DNA of 35,003 nucleotides. Origin: JBAWAP01 sp049589355 (GTDB taxonomy: Bacteria; Chloroflexota; Anaerolineae; VGOG01). A program made the position numbers and the translations under genes. The notes under the pieces were generated by a model. It made no database searches, was not told the DNA's origin, and saw nothing but the letters and a program-made list of their open reading frames with translations. This document shows, one piece after another, positions 7,233-15,510 of this stretch; within the stretch, counting starts at the first letter, position 1, and every line of letters begins with the position of its first letter. The DNA is taken from NCBI GenBank assembly GCA_049589355.1, contig JBAWAP010000198.1, forward strand, positions 1 to 35,003, given 5' to 3'.

Positions 7233-8567
7233 ATGCCGAAAATCACCCTGATCGGTGCCGGCAGCGTCGTCTTTACCCGCAATCTGTGCAGCGACATCCT
7301 GCTGACGCCAGCGCTGCAGGAGAGCACTATCGCCCTGATGGACATTGACCCTGAGCGACTGACCCAGGCTCACGATTTGGTCCAGGCGATTATTGACCAG
7401 CGTGGGCTTAAGGCCCAGGTGGAAGCCACCACCGACCGGCAGGAGGCCGTGCGAGATGCCGATTACGTGATCACCACCTTCCAGCAGGGTGGGCTAGATG
7501 CCTACGCCCTGGATATCGAGATCCCCCAACGTTACGGCGTGGAACAGTGCGTGGGCGATACCCTGGGGCCAGGCGGTGTCTTCCGCGGATTGCGCACCAT
7601 CCCGGTGCTGATTGACTTGTGCAACGACATGGACGACCTCGCGCCCGATGCGCTGCTGCTCAACTACGTTAATCCAATGGCGATCAACTGCTGGGCGGTG
7701 GCCGAAGGAGCGGGCCGCCCGCACGTGGGCCTCTGCCATAGCGTGCAAGGCACCTCTGAGATGCTGGCGCGCTGGATTGACGTGCCCTACGAAGAGGTCT
7801 CGTTCTTATGCGCGGGCATCAATCATCAGGCATGGTTCCTCGAATTCCACCGTGGCATGGAGGACCTTTACCCGCGCATTTGGGAAGCGCTTGAGCGCAA
7901 AGAGGTCATGGGTGAGGAACCTGTGCGCGGTGAGCTCATGAAGAATTTTGGCTACTTTGTCACCGAATCGTCCGGTCATGCCAGCGAATATGTACCCTAC
8001 TTCCGCAGGACACCAAAGATGGTGAACGAAGAGCTATCGCCGCGCTTCAAAAACCCGGCGGACTATTGGTTCGACTTTGCGCGCACGGGCGGTTACCTGC
8101 GTCACTGCCAGAATCTGGTCGGCCAGGCCGAGCAGGAATTCCGCGAGTTGATCGAAGGCGTCACAGACCTGCCGATCCAGCGCACGCACGAGTATGGCTC
8201 GTACATCCTCGAAGCCGTCGAAACCAACCGGCCAGCCCACATCAACGGCAATGTGCCCAACGATGGCCTCATCACCAACTTGCCGTATGGGTGCTGCGTC
8301 GAAGTGCCGTGCCTGGTGGACGGCAACGGCGTGCAAGGCGTGTTCGTCGGCGATCTGCCGATGCAACTGGCTGCTCTTAATCGCACCAACATCAACGTGC
8401 AAGAGCTGACCGTCGAAGCTTCGCTGACTGGTGATAAGGACGCGGTGCACTATGCTGTCATGATGGACCCCCTGACCTCTGCCGTGTGTACCTTGCCACA
8501 GATCCACGCGATGGTGGACGAGATGTTTGAGGCGCAGGCCAAGTGGCTGCCTCAGTTCCAAAACTAA
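7233..8567 (+). CDS. Glycoside hydrolase family 4 (alpha-galactosidase/alpha-glucosidase-like)
   Basis: NAD- and divalent-metal-dependent glycosidase of 444 residues. GH4 enzymes cleave by transient oxidation at C3 of the sugar followed by elimination. The N-terminal Rossmann motif is IGAGSVVF (7-14), with LMDID at 35-39 binding the nucleotide ribose. NYVNPMA (144-150) is the substrate loop. The metal ligands expected for MelA/AglA-type enzymes are C168 in GLCHS and H198 in GINHQ. The CHSV signature favours an alpha-galactosidase or alpha-glucosidase subgroup rather than 6-phospho-glycosidases. ATG at 7233 has GAAAGGAG at 7217-7224. It is the first gene of the alpha-galactoside cluster, 80 bases before a GH36 gene. 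A paralogue lies at 15511-16908. Substrate specificity is inferred from context. Confidence 0.92.
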   Translation: MPKITLIGAGSVVFTRNLCSDILLTPALQESTIALMDIDPERLTQAHDLVQAIIDQRGLKAQVEATTDRQEAVRDADYVITTFQQGGLDAYALDIEIPQRYGVEQCVGDTLGPGGVFRGLRTIPVLIDLCNDMDDLAPDALLLNYVNPMAINCWAVAEGAGRPHVGLCHSVQGTSEMLARWIDVPYEEVSFLCAGINHQAWFLEFHRGMEDLYPRIWEALERKEVMGEEPVRGELMKNFGYFVTESSGHASEYVPYFRRTPKMVNEELSPRFKNPADYWFDFARTGGYLRHCQNLVGQAEQEFRELIEGVTDLPIQRTHEYGSYILEAVETNRPAHINGNVPNDGLITNLPYGCCVEVPCLVDGNGVQGVFVGDLPMQLAALNRTNINVQELTVEASLTGDKDAVHYAVMMDPLTSAVCTLPQIHAMVDEMFEAQAKWLPQFQN

Positions 8568-8592
8568 CCACCCGCACCATCGAACATTTCAC

Positions 8593-8622
8593 AACGGCCT
8601 GCGCCTCAGTGTGCAGGCCGTT
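8593..8622 (+). promoter_or_regulatory. Hairpin in the GH4-GH36 spacer
   Basis: A perfect 10-bp stem AACGGCCTGC / GCAGGCCGTT (8593-8602 and 8613-8622) with a 10-base loop lies just after the GH4 stop and 10 bases before the GAGGAG ribosome site of the GH36 gene. There is no T-run, so it is more likely an RNA-stability or processing hairpin within the operon message than a terminator. Confidence 0.5.
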
Positions 8623-8647
8623 GCCCATAATGAGGAGAACAAATCAA

Positions 8648-10735
8648 ATGCCAATCTATACAACTCAACATGGATGGGTGCTGGAAACAGCGGCCACCGG
8701 CTATGCGCTTGGCCTGAACCAGGCAGGCTTGCTCACCCATTGTTACTGGGGGGCACGCTTGCCGAACGTTGACGATTATCCTCCCCCGCCCTCCCCCGGC
8801 GCATGGGTGTCGTTCAACCGGCCGGCTCAGCTTACCCCGGAAGAGTATCCTGGTTACGAAGATATAAAGTTCATTGACCCGTGCCTGCAAGTCACCTTTG
8901 CCGATGGGGTACGGGATGTCGTTCTTCGCTTTGACTCTGCCGAGGTGACTGAGGGAGAGACGCCGGAATTACGCCTCCATTTGCGCGACGTTCATTACCC
9001 GTTCCGGGTGACCTTGCATTACTGCGTGCATTCTTCTTTCGATTTGATCGAACGGTATGTTACGGCGACTAATCTCGGTGAGACGCCGATTATGCTCGAA
9101 CGTATCTGGTCGGCGCAGTGGCATTTGCCTCCTGGCGATAGCTATCGTCTCACCCATGTCAGTGGCCGCTGGCTGGACGAAATGCACCTGCGCCGTGAGC
9201 CGCTGACGCAAGGGATTAAGGTTCTGGAAAGCCGGCGTCTGACCACCAGCCATCACCACAACCCCTGGTTTGCAGTTGACCGTGGCGATGCCGACGAAGA
9301 CAAGGGGGAAGTTTGGTTTGGCGTTCTCGCCTGGAGCGGAAACTGGAAATTGTCAGCCGAAGTCACCGACTTTCGCTCCACTCGCCTCAGCCTGGGGATT
9401 AACGATTGGGATTTTGCTTGGCGGCTGGAGGCTGGACAGTCCTTTACCACTCCCAGCAGCTTTGCGGGTTACACGGCCGAGGGGTTCGGCAGTGCCAGCC
9501 GCAAGCTCCACGATTTTATCCGCGACACTATTCTGCCGCACGGTCGCACTCTGCACAAGGTATTGTACAACTCCTGGGAGGCGACGCATTTCGACGTTGA
9601 CGAGGTATCGCAAGGTGCGCTGGCCGAATTGGCGGCCAGGATGGGAGTTGAGCTATTTGTGATGGATGATGGCTGGTTCCAGGGGCGCAACGACGATCGT
9701 GCCGGCTTGGGTGACTGGTGGCCGGACGAGAAGAAATTCCCGAACGGCCTCGCGCCACTGATTAAACGCGTTAATGATCTGGGCATGGATTTTGGATTGT
9801 GGGTCGAGCCGGAGATGGTCAACCCGAATAGTGAGCTGTATCGCGCCCATCCGGATTGGGTCATCCACTTTCCCACCCGTGCCCGCACCGAGGGGCGCAA
9901 CCAGCTCATTCTTAACCTCGGTAGACCGGACGTGCAGGACTATATCCTTGGACAGCTTGATCGGTTATTGACGGAGAATAACATCGCGTTTATCAAATGG
10001 GACATGAACCGCAATGTGAGCGAACCAGGCTGGCCGGAGGCGCCGGGAGATCAACGCGAACTTTGGGTGCGCTATGTGCATGGGGTTTACCGAGTCTGGG
10101 GTACGTTGCGAGAACGGCATCCCCACGTGATTTGGCAAAGCTGCTCCGGAGGCGGCGGTCGGGCCGATCTGGGCATTCTGCGGTTGGCGGATCAGATTTG
10201 GGTGAGTGACAACACGGAGGCAGCCGCCCGCCTGGGAATCCAGGAAGGTTTCTCGCACATCTTTCCGGCCAGTACCATGGAGGCCTGGGTAACCGACGCC
10301 GGGCAGGAGCGTCTCTCGCTCGAGTTCCGGTTTCACGTCAGCATGTGCGGTTCGCTGGGCGTTGGCGGTCATCTGCTCCGCTGGAGTGAGGCGCAACGCG
10401 CCGAGGCCGCCAGGTGGATCGCGCTGTACAAAGAGATTCGCCCAATCATACAATTTGGCGATCTCTACCGTCTGCGCTCGCCCCAAACGCACGCTTTCTC
10501 TGCTGTGCAATACGTTAGCAAGGATCGCTCCGAAGGGGTGCTCTTTGCTTTCCGTACTCACTTGCCAATTCCGACCCATCTGCCACCCATTTACCTGCGC
10601 GGCCTTGATCTTGAGAGCCGCTATGAGGTTGAAGGCCTTGCCGGTGTACGTTCTGGAATGGGATGGATGCGCGCTGGACTAAACTTGGAGCTAAAGGATT
10701 TCCAGAGTACCGTCCGGCGTATCCGGCGGGTGTAA
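8648..10735 (+). CDS. Glycoside hydrolase family 36 alpha-galactosidase
   Basis: Retaining alpha-galactosidase of 695 residues that would remove terminal alpha-1,6-galactose from raffinose-type sugars or galactomannan fragments. ATG at 8648 with GAGGAG at 8632-8637 fits the family N terminus. A beta-sandwich domain fills about residues 1-290. The (beta/alpha)8 barrel begins near YNSWEATHFDVDE. MDDGWF and the DWWPDEKKFPNGL stretch form the substrate site. KWDMNR places the nucleophile at D452 and SDNTEA the acid/base at D521, 69 residues apart, close to the spacing I recall for characterised GH36 enzymes. A C-terminal beta domain follows. No signal peptide is visible, so it should be cytoplasmic and act on imported oligosaccharides. 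The kinase gene starts 18 bases after its stop. Confidence 0.94.
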   Translation: MPIYTTQHGWVLETAATGYALGLNQAGLLTHCYWGARLPNVDDYPPPPSPGAWVSFNRPAQLTPEEYPGYEDIKFIDPCLQVTFADGVRDVVLRFDSAEVTEGETPELRLHLRDVHYPFRVTLHYCVHSSFDLIERYVTATNLGETPIMLERIWSAQWHLPPGDSYRLTHVSGRWLDEMHLRREPLTQGIKVLESRRLTTSHHHNPWFAVDRGDADEDKGEVWFGVLAWSGNWKLSAEVTDFRSTRLSLGINDWDFAWRLEAGQSFTTPSSFAGYTAEGFGSASRKLHDFIRDTILPHGRTLHKVLYNSWEATHFDVDEVSQGALAELAARMGVELFVMDDGWFQGRNDDRAGLGDWWPDEKKFPNGLAPLIKRVNDLGMDFGLWVEPEMVNPNSELYRAHPDWVIHFPTRARTEGRNQLILNLGRPDVQDYILGQLDRLLTENNIAFIKWDMNRNVSEPGWPEAPGDQRELWVRYVHGVYRVWGTLRERHPHVIWQSCSGGGGRADLGILRLADQIWVSDNTEAAARLGIQEGFSHIFPASTMEAWVTDAGQERLSLEFRFHVSMCGSLGVGGHLLRWSEAQRAEAARWIALYKEIRPIIQFGDLYRLRSPQTHAFSAVQYVSKDRSEGVLFAFRTHLPIPTHLPPIYLRGLDLESRYEVEGLAGVRSGMGWMRAGLNLELKDFQSTVRRIRRV

Positions 10736-10753
10736 GAGTGATGGCTCGGTTGC

Positions 10754-12322
10754 ATGGAACATCTCTATATCATCACCATTGATGTCGGAACCTCCAGCAC
10801 AAAGACGGCCTTATGGGATGAGACAGGCAGGCTCGTCGCTGAAACTTGGCAAACCTATTCATTGAACCGGCCAGACCCTTTATGGGCGGAAATAGATGGA
10901 AACGTCTGGTGGGAGGCCGTCTGCGCGACGATCCGCCAGGTCATTGCTAAGGGAGGCATTGATCCACGCCAAGTGGCTGGAATAGGCGTGGATGGTGTGG
11001 GTTGGACACTACTCCCGGTTAACGTTAATCACGAGCCTCTATACCCGGCGATGATCTGGCTGGACAGGCGAGCAGAGCAGGAAACCGACTGGCTCAAGGC
11101 TCTTCCTGAAGCGGAGAAGCTCGTCAGGCTGGTTGCCAATCCACTTGATCCTGCCTACATCACGCCGAAACTGCTCTGGCTCAAAAAACATCAGCCAGCA
11201 ATTTTTGATACGGCGGACAAGTTCCTCACCTCATCCGGGTTCATCGTTGCTCGCCTCAGCGGGGAATCCACGTGCGATTACACGCAGGCCTATGGTTACC
11301 ATTTCTTTGACATTTGCCGTGAGCGTTGGGACCCGTGGGCGGCGGAGTTGATCGGTATCCCGCTGGACAAGATGCCTCGCTTGTGTGCCTGCACGGAAAT
11401 TGCTGGCACGGTCACGGCGCAGGCAGCAGCCCTGACCGATCTGCCGACCGGTGTGCCGGTCATCGTGGGTTGTCTCGACGCTGCATCAGGAGCGCTCGGC
11501 GCTGGAGTCACTCGGCTGGGGCAAACGAACGAGCAGGGCGGACAAGCAGGCGGGATGGCGATCAGCCTGAACCATGTCGTCGTTGAACCACGGTTGATTT
11601 TCTCGCACCACGTTTTGCCTGGACAATATATTCTACAGGCCGGGACAGTGGGCGGTGGGTCGCTCGGCTGGTTCCGTGACGTGCTCGGCCAGGTTGAGGC
11701 CAGTGCAGGCGATTTGATCGCCAAAAGCCCGTTTGAGCTGTTTAGCCTTCAGGTGGAGAAAACGCCGCCTGGGGCGCACGGCCTGATCTTTGTCCCCTAC
11801 ATGGCGGGAGAGCGCACCCCGCTCTGGAACAGCAACGCCCGGGGGGTTTTCTTTGGCCTGTCCTACAAGACCACGCGCGGTGACATGCTGCGCGCCATCA
11901 TGGAAGGGTGCGCCTTTGCGGTCTATGACAACCTGCGCATCGCCGAGCAAAAAGGGGTGACCGTTCAAGAATGTCTGGGTTCCGGCGGCGCGACGCAAAG
12001 CGCCGTTTGGTGCCAGATCAAGGCGGATGTGTACAACCGTCCGTTCATTGTGGCCCGTCGGAACGATGGCGGTGAGGGAGGACACACGCTAGGGCTGTAT
12101 GCCATGACCGCACATGCCGCAGGTCTGTGTGATGATATGGGTCAGTGTGTCGAGCGCCTTCTTCCCAACCGTCAGGTTTTCCATCCTTCACCCGAGCGGC
12201 ATGCGATGTACAAAGACCTGTTCCGTGTTTACCTGGATGTCTCCCGAAGACTACTAGAGGATTTTGACCGGTTGGCATCAATCACCCAGAAGTATGCTCT
12301 TGCCGGTCAAGTGCACTATTAA
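10754..12322 (+). CDS. FGGY-family carbohydrate kinase (xylulokinase-like)
   Basis: ATP-dependent sugar kinase of 522 residues in the FGGY family, which phosphorylates keto-sugars, polyols or related substrates. The N-terminal phosphate loop DVGTSSTKTAL begins at D10. The sugar-contact region contains IGVDGVGW and WLDRRA. GCLDAASGALGAG carries the likely catalytic base D242. GERTPLWNSNARG and GSGGATQSAVWCQIKADV in the C-terminal half are typical of xylulokinase-like members. The start ATG at 10754 lies 18 bases after the GH36 stop, and no strong ribosome site is visible, so translational coupling is possible. It is not a galactokinase, so it does not complete the Leloir pathway. Its substrate in this cluster is unknown. 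Confidence 0.9.
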   Translation: MEHLYIITIDVGTSSTKTALWDETGRLVAETWQTYSLNRPDPLWAEIDGNVWWEAVCATIRQVIAKGGIDPRQVAGIGVDGVGWTLLPVNVNHEPLYPAMIWLDRRAEQETDWLKALPEAEKLVRLVANPLDPAYITPKLLWLKKHQPAIFDTADKFLTSSGFIVARLSGESTCDYTQAYGYHFFDICRERWDPWAAELIGIPLDKMPRLCACTEIAGTVTAQAAALTDLPTGVPVIVGCLDAASGALGAGVTRLGQTNEQGGQAGGMAISLNHVVVEPRLIFSHHVLPGQYILQAGTVGGGSLGWFRDVLGQVEASAGDLIAKSPFELFSLQVEKTPPGAHGLIFVPYMAGERTPLWNSNARGVFFGLSYKTTRGDMLRAIMEGCAFAVYDNLRIAEQKGVTVQECLGSGGATQSAVWCQIKADVYNRPFIVARRNDGGEGGHTLGLYAMTAHAAGLCDDMGQCVERLLPNRQVFHPSPERHAMYKDLFRVYLDVSRRLLEDFDRLASITQKYALAGQVHY

Positions 12323-12371
12323 ATACGCTGTGTTTATCCGTGTCCTGAAAGTTTGGTTGCGGTTGGAAACC

Positions 12372-12406
12372 GCGCTATGATGAACGAATTATAGCGCAAG
12401 ATTTTT
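12372..12406 (+). terminator. Probable terminator after the FGGY kinase
   Basis: A 7-bp stem GCGCTAT / ATAGCGC (12372-12378 and 12391-12397) with a 12-base loop is followed by AAGATTTTT. A smaller hairpin GCGGTT / AACCGC at 12359-12373 overlaps its left arm, so the two could be mutually exclusive. The T-run ends just before the GGAGAGA ribosome site of the cyclase gene, so partial read-through or attenuation is possible. Confidence 0.5.
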
Positions 12407-12420
12407 CGGAGAGAGACAGA

Positions 12421-13053
12421 ATGAAAATCTACGATGTCACATTGCCTGTTTCGTCCGCGATGCCAGTCTGGCCGGGCGATCCACCTGTGATGCTGCAACG
12501 TGTGGCAAGCATGGAACGCGGTGATAGGGCAAATGTCACACGGCTGGCGTGTTCGGTTCACGCGGGCACACATCTAGACGCTCCACTCCACTTTATCGCG
12601 GGCGGCACTGATGTTGCCTCGCTTCTACTCGATGCGCTCGTCGGGCCAGCAACCGTAATTGCTTTGCCCGATGCCGAAGCCATCACGGCTAAGATGTTAG
12701 AGCAACTGAATTTGCCGCCCCAGGCAAGCCGGCTGCTGTTCAAAACGCGCAACAGCGAACGTCCGCGTGACCGGTTCTGGGAGGATTTCGTAGCCCTGAC
12801 TCTAGATGCGGGCGAATGGGTTATCCAGCACGGTATCCGCCTGGTGGGCTTGGACGATTTTTCGGTGGAGCGTTTCGGGGGCAGTGGAGAGCTGCATCGT
12901 GCGCTGCTGGGCGCGGGTGTGCTCATCATCGAGGGGCTGGATTTGCAGGATGTGCCACCCGGTGATTATGCACTCTATTGCCTGCCGATGAAGCTCGTCG
13001 GCAGCGACGGCGCACCTGCGCGTGTGATCTTGGTTGAAACCCCTGATCACTGA
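12421..13053 (+). CDS. Cyclase-family metal-dependent hydrolase (kynurenine formamidase-like)
   Basis: Cytoplasmic hydrolase of 210 residues of the cyclase family (kynurenine formamidase, isatin hydrolase and related). The metal-binding signature HxGTHxDxPxH is complete: H47, H51, D53 and H57 in HAGTHLDAPLH. An N-terminal MPVWPGDPP motif (about 14-22) is typical. The C-terminal part contains VGLDDFSVERF and the metal-site-adjacent LLGAGVLIIEGLDL. Start ATG at 12421 follows GGAGAGA at 12409-12415. It sits between sugar kinase and dehydrogenase genes, and nothing here suggests tryptophan breakdown, so a lactone or amide of a sugar-derived acid is a reasonable but unproven substrate. Confidence 0.88.
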   Translation: MKIYDVTLPVSSAMPVWPGDPPVMLQRVASMERGDRANVTRLACSVHAGTHLDAPLHFIAGGTDVASLLLDALVGPATVIALPDAEAITAKMLEQLNLPPQASRLLFKTRNSERPRDRFWEDFVALTLDAGEWVIQHGIRLVGLDDFSVERFGGSGELHRALLGAGVLIIEGLDLQDVPPGDYALYCLPMKLVGSDGAPARVILVETPDH

Positions 13054-13235
13054 TGTGGAGTCGGCGTCGGCGTGACCTTTACGCCCGTCACGTAGAACTT
13101 GAACCGCTCCATTGTCACTGCGCCCGACATTGTGATTCGATTTAGACGGGCAAGCTGGTCCGACCGCTGCTGGATGACGGGGTTGATGATGACGTCAGGT
13201 CAGTCACCGCGCGCTTCAATTGTAACCGTAGAAGA
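13047..13235 (-). pseudogene. Decayed remnant of a minus-strand gene with a VTPTPTP end
   Basis: Read on the minus strand, this spacer encodes a protein-like stretch, TVTIEARGD, then one TGA, then DVIINPVIQQRSDQLARLN and a C terminus VKVTPTPTPHQ followed by a stop inside the end of the cyclase gene. An in-frame TAA lies just upstream. The composition and the TPTPTP ending look like the C-terminal end of an exported protein entering a Thr-Pro linker. No intact gene is present, so this may be a relic left by rearrangement. I do not recognise the family. The rest of the 238-base spacer holds only the ribosome site of the next gene. Confidence 0.35.
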
Positions 13236-13291
13236 TTATCAGGCCTTCGTCGCAGCTCACTGGTAGTACACCAGAGAAGGATGAATCGCCC

Positions 13292-14323
13292 GTGAAGGCG
13301 TTAGTGCTGGAAAGCTACAAGCAGTTTTCTTACCAGGATATGCCCGAGCCTGAGATCGGCCCGGAGGAGGTGCTGATCCAGGTCAAAGCCTGTGGGATCT
13401 GTGGCAGTGACATCCATGGGATGGACGGCAGCACCGGGCGCCGTATCCCGCCGATCATCATGGGCCACGAGGCGGCAGGCGTGATTGCGTCCGTGGGCAA
13501 GAATGTGACAGGTTGGCAAGCCGGAGATGCGGTCACGTTTGACTCGACGATCTACTGCGGCAGGTGCCATTTCTGCCGTCAGGGGCAGGTCAACCTGTGC
13601 GATAACCGCCGCGTCTTGGGCGTATCATGTGATACCTACCGCCAGCACGGCGCTATGGCCGAGTATGTGGCCGTTCCGCAGCACATCCTCTATCGCTTGC
13701 CGGATGGGTTGTCCTTTGAGCGCGCGGCGATGGTGGAAGCCCTCTCGGTCGCATTCCATGCTGTCCAGCGAACGCCGCTGGTGCTCAACAGTACGGTTGT
13801 GGTCGTGGGAACGGGGATGATTGGGTTACTGGTGGTTCAGGTTCTGCGCTATGCTGGCTGTCGGCGCATCATCGCTCTAGACCTGGACTCGCAACGGCTG
13901 GAACTGGCTGGCCGGTTAGGAGCTGACCAGACTTTTAAATCTGACGCAGGCGACGTGGTCGCGGAAACGCTGCGGGCCACAGAGCAGCGCGGCGCGGATG
14001 CGGCCTTTGAAGTGGTCGGCCTTACGCCCACGCTGAACCTGGCGGTGCGATCGGTCCGCAAGGGCGGCTCGGTCACACTGGTCGGCAATTTGTCGCCCAA
14101 CGCCGAGCTCCCCCTCCAGATGGTCGTCACGCGCGAGATCACGCTCTACGGGTCCTGCGCCTCTCGTTTAGAGTATCCTGCTTGCCTCGACCTGATCGCC
14201 AGAGGCCAGGTCAATGTTGATGCGCTCATCAGCCAGGTGGCTCCCCTCGCCGAGGGCGCCGATTGGTTCGCGCGGCTCTACCAGAGTGAGCCGGGTTTGA
14301 TGAAAGTCATTCTTGTTCCTTGA
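13292..14323 (+). CDS. Zinc-dependent medium-chain alcohol/polyol dehydrogenase
   Basis: NAD(P)-dependent dehydrogenase of 343 residues in the zinc MDR family (sorbitol, threonine and galactitol-1-phosphate dehydrogenase relatives). Catalytic zinc ligands are C37 in CGICGSD and H59-E60 in GHEAAG. The structural zinc site is complete with C89, C92, C95 and C103. The Rossmann loop is GTGMIGLL (about residues 170-177). DLDSQRL after the second strand favours NAD over NADP. The start is GTG at 13292, with AGAGAAGG at 13273-13280. The next gene begins 17 bases after its stop. In this neighbourhood it is likely to oxidise a sugar or polyol alcohol; the precise substrate cannot be read from the sequence. 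Confidence 0.92.
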   Translation: MKALVLESYKQFSYQDMPEPEIGPEEVLIQVKACGICGSDIHGMDGSTGRRIPPIIMGHEAAGVIASVGKNVTGWQAGDAVTFDSTIYCGRCHFCRQGQVNLCDNRRVLGVSCDTYRQHGAMAEYVAVPQHILYRLPDGLSFERAAMVEALSVAFHAVQRTPLVLNSTVVVVGTGMIGLLVVQVLRYAGCRRIIALDLDSQRLELAGRLGADQTFKSDAGDVVAETLRATEQRGADAAFEVVGLTPTLNLAVRSVRKGGSVTLVGNLSPNAELPLQMVVTREITLYGSCASRLEYPACLDLIARGQVNVDALISQVAPLAEGADWFARLYQSEPGLMKVILVP

Positions 14324-14340
14324 CCTCGTGAGGTGAAGAC

Positions 14341-15438
14341 GTGACGGCTCGAAAGCATCCTGCGGATAAAATCGGCACGGCCATTATCGGGCCAGGCAAA
14401 GTAGCGCACATACACGCTCGGGCGCTGGCCGCTCTGCCCGAGTCCAACTTTGTCGCCGTCTGGGGGCGCAACGCAGAACGCACAGAAGCCTTTGCCACTC
14501 AATACGGCATTCGCGCCCATACAAATATGGACGAGATGCTGCACGATCCCGCGATAGAGGCGGTCATCATCTGCACGCCGCACTCATTGCATGCCGAGGA
14601 GACCATCGCCGCGGCGCAGGCTGGCGTGCACGTGCTGGTGGAAAAGCCGGTGGCCCTGACGGTAGCCGACTGTGATCGTATGATTGCGGCTGCCCATGCG
14701 GCGGGTATCCAGTTGGGCGTGATCAGCCAGCGACGCTTGTACGAGCCAGTCCAGCGCGTCAAGCAGGCCATCGAGTCTGGCAAGATTGGAAAACCGATCT
14801 TGGGCACGGTGACGGTGCTAGGCTGGCGCGGCCCGGAGTATTACGCGATGGATGCCTGGCGCGGCACATGGGACGGCGAGGGCGGCGGTATCCTGGTCAA
14901 CCAGGTAGTGCATCAGTTGGATTTGTTTCAATGGTTCATGGGGCCGGTGGCTGAATTGTTCGGCTACTGGGACAATCTCAATCACCCGTACATCCAAGTG
15001 GACGATACCGCTGTAGCTGTGTTGCGCTTCCGTAACGGTGCGTTGGGAAATATCGTCGTGAGCAATTCGCAGAACCCCGGCCTGTATGCCAAGATCCATG
15101 TGCACGGCTACACGGGCGCGTCAATCGGCGTGCAGACCGATGGCGGCTCGGTGTTCTTTGCGGGGCAGGCTGGCCGCGTAGAGCCGCCAATCAACGACTT
15201 GTGGACCATCCCGGGCGAAGAGTCGTTGCTGGCACAGTGGCAGGCGGAAGATCGCGCGCGCGGCGACGAACATGACCCAATGACATACTACCATTTCTTG
15301 CAAGACCGCGAGTTCCTGCAAGCTATTCTGGCAAACCGTCCGCCGATGGTCACGGGAGAGGAGGGACGCAAACTCGTCGAGATCGTCGAGGCCATCTACT
15401 GCTCGCAAAAGGAACACGCGGCGATTCGCTTCCCGTAA
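14341..15438 (+). CDS. Gfo/Idh/MocA-family oxidoreductase
   Basis: NAD(P)-dependent sugar or inositol oxidoreductase of 365 residues. The N-terminal Rossmann loop is IGPGKVA (about 16-22). The catalytic lysine lies in EKPVALT (E101-K102-P103). GGGILVNQVVHQLDL carries the conserved active-site histidine H191 of the C-terminal alpha/beta domain. The start is GTG at 14341 with GAGGTGA at 14330-14336. It follows the zinc dehydrogenase by 17 bases and precedes a GH4 gene by 72 bases, so it probably belongs to one transcript. Members of this family often act on pyranoses and keto-sugars made by neighbouring glycosidases. The substrate is unassigned. Confidence 0.93.
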   Translation: MTARKHPADKIGTAIIGPGKVAHIHARALAALPESNFVAVWGRNAERTEAFATQYGIRAHTNMDEMLHDPAIEAVIICTPHSLHAEETIAAAQAGVHVLVEKPVALTVADCDRMIAAAHAAGIQLGVISQRRLYEPVQRVKQAIESGKIGKPILGTVTVLGWRGPEYYAMDAWRGTWDGEGGGILVNQVVHQLDLFQWFMGPVAELFGYWDNLNHPYIQVDDTAVAVLRFRNGALGNIVVSNSQNPGLYAKIHVHGYTGASIGVQTDGGSVFFAGQAGRVEPPINDLWTIPGEESLLAQWQAEDRARGDEHDPMTYYHFLQDREFLQAILANRPPMVTGEEGRKLVEIVEAIYCSQKEHAAIRFP

Positions 15439-15510
15439 AGCCAACCACGGAAGGCAGCCGATTACCAGATTTAGCTCTGATACGATAGCGTACAGGAGGA
15501 GTTTAACGCC

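Noticed and set aside
8782..8802. C-rich stretch in the GH36 gene (encoding PPPPSPG) considered as another copy of the palindromic repeat.
   Set aside because: It has no G-run partner and therefore no palindrome. A proline-rich loop in this place is plausible without an insertion.
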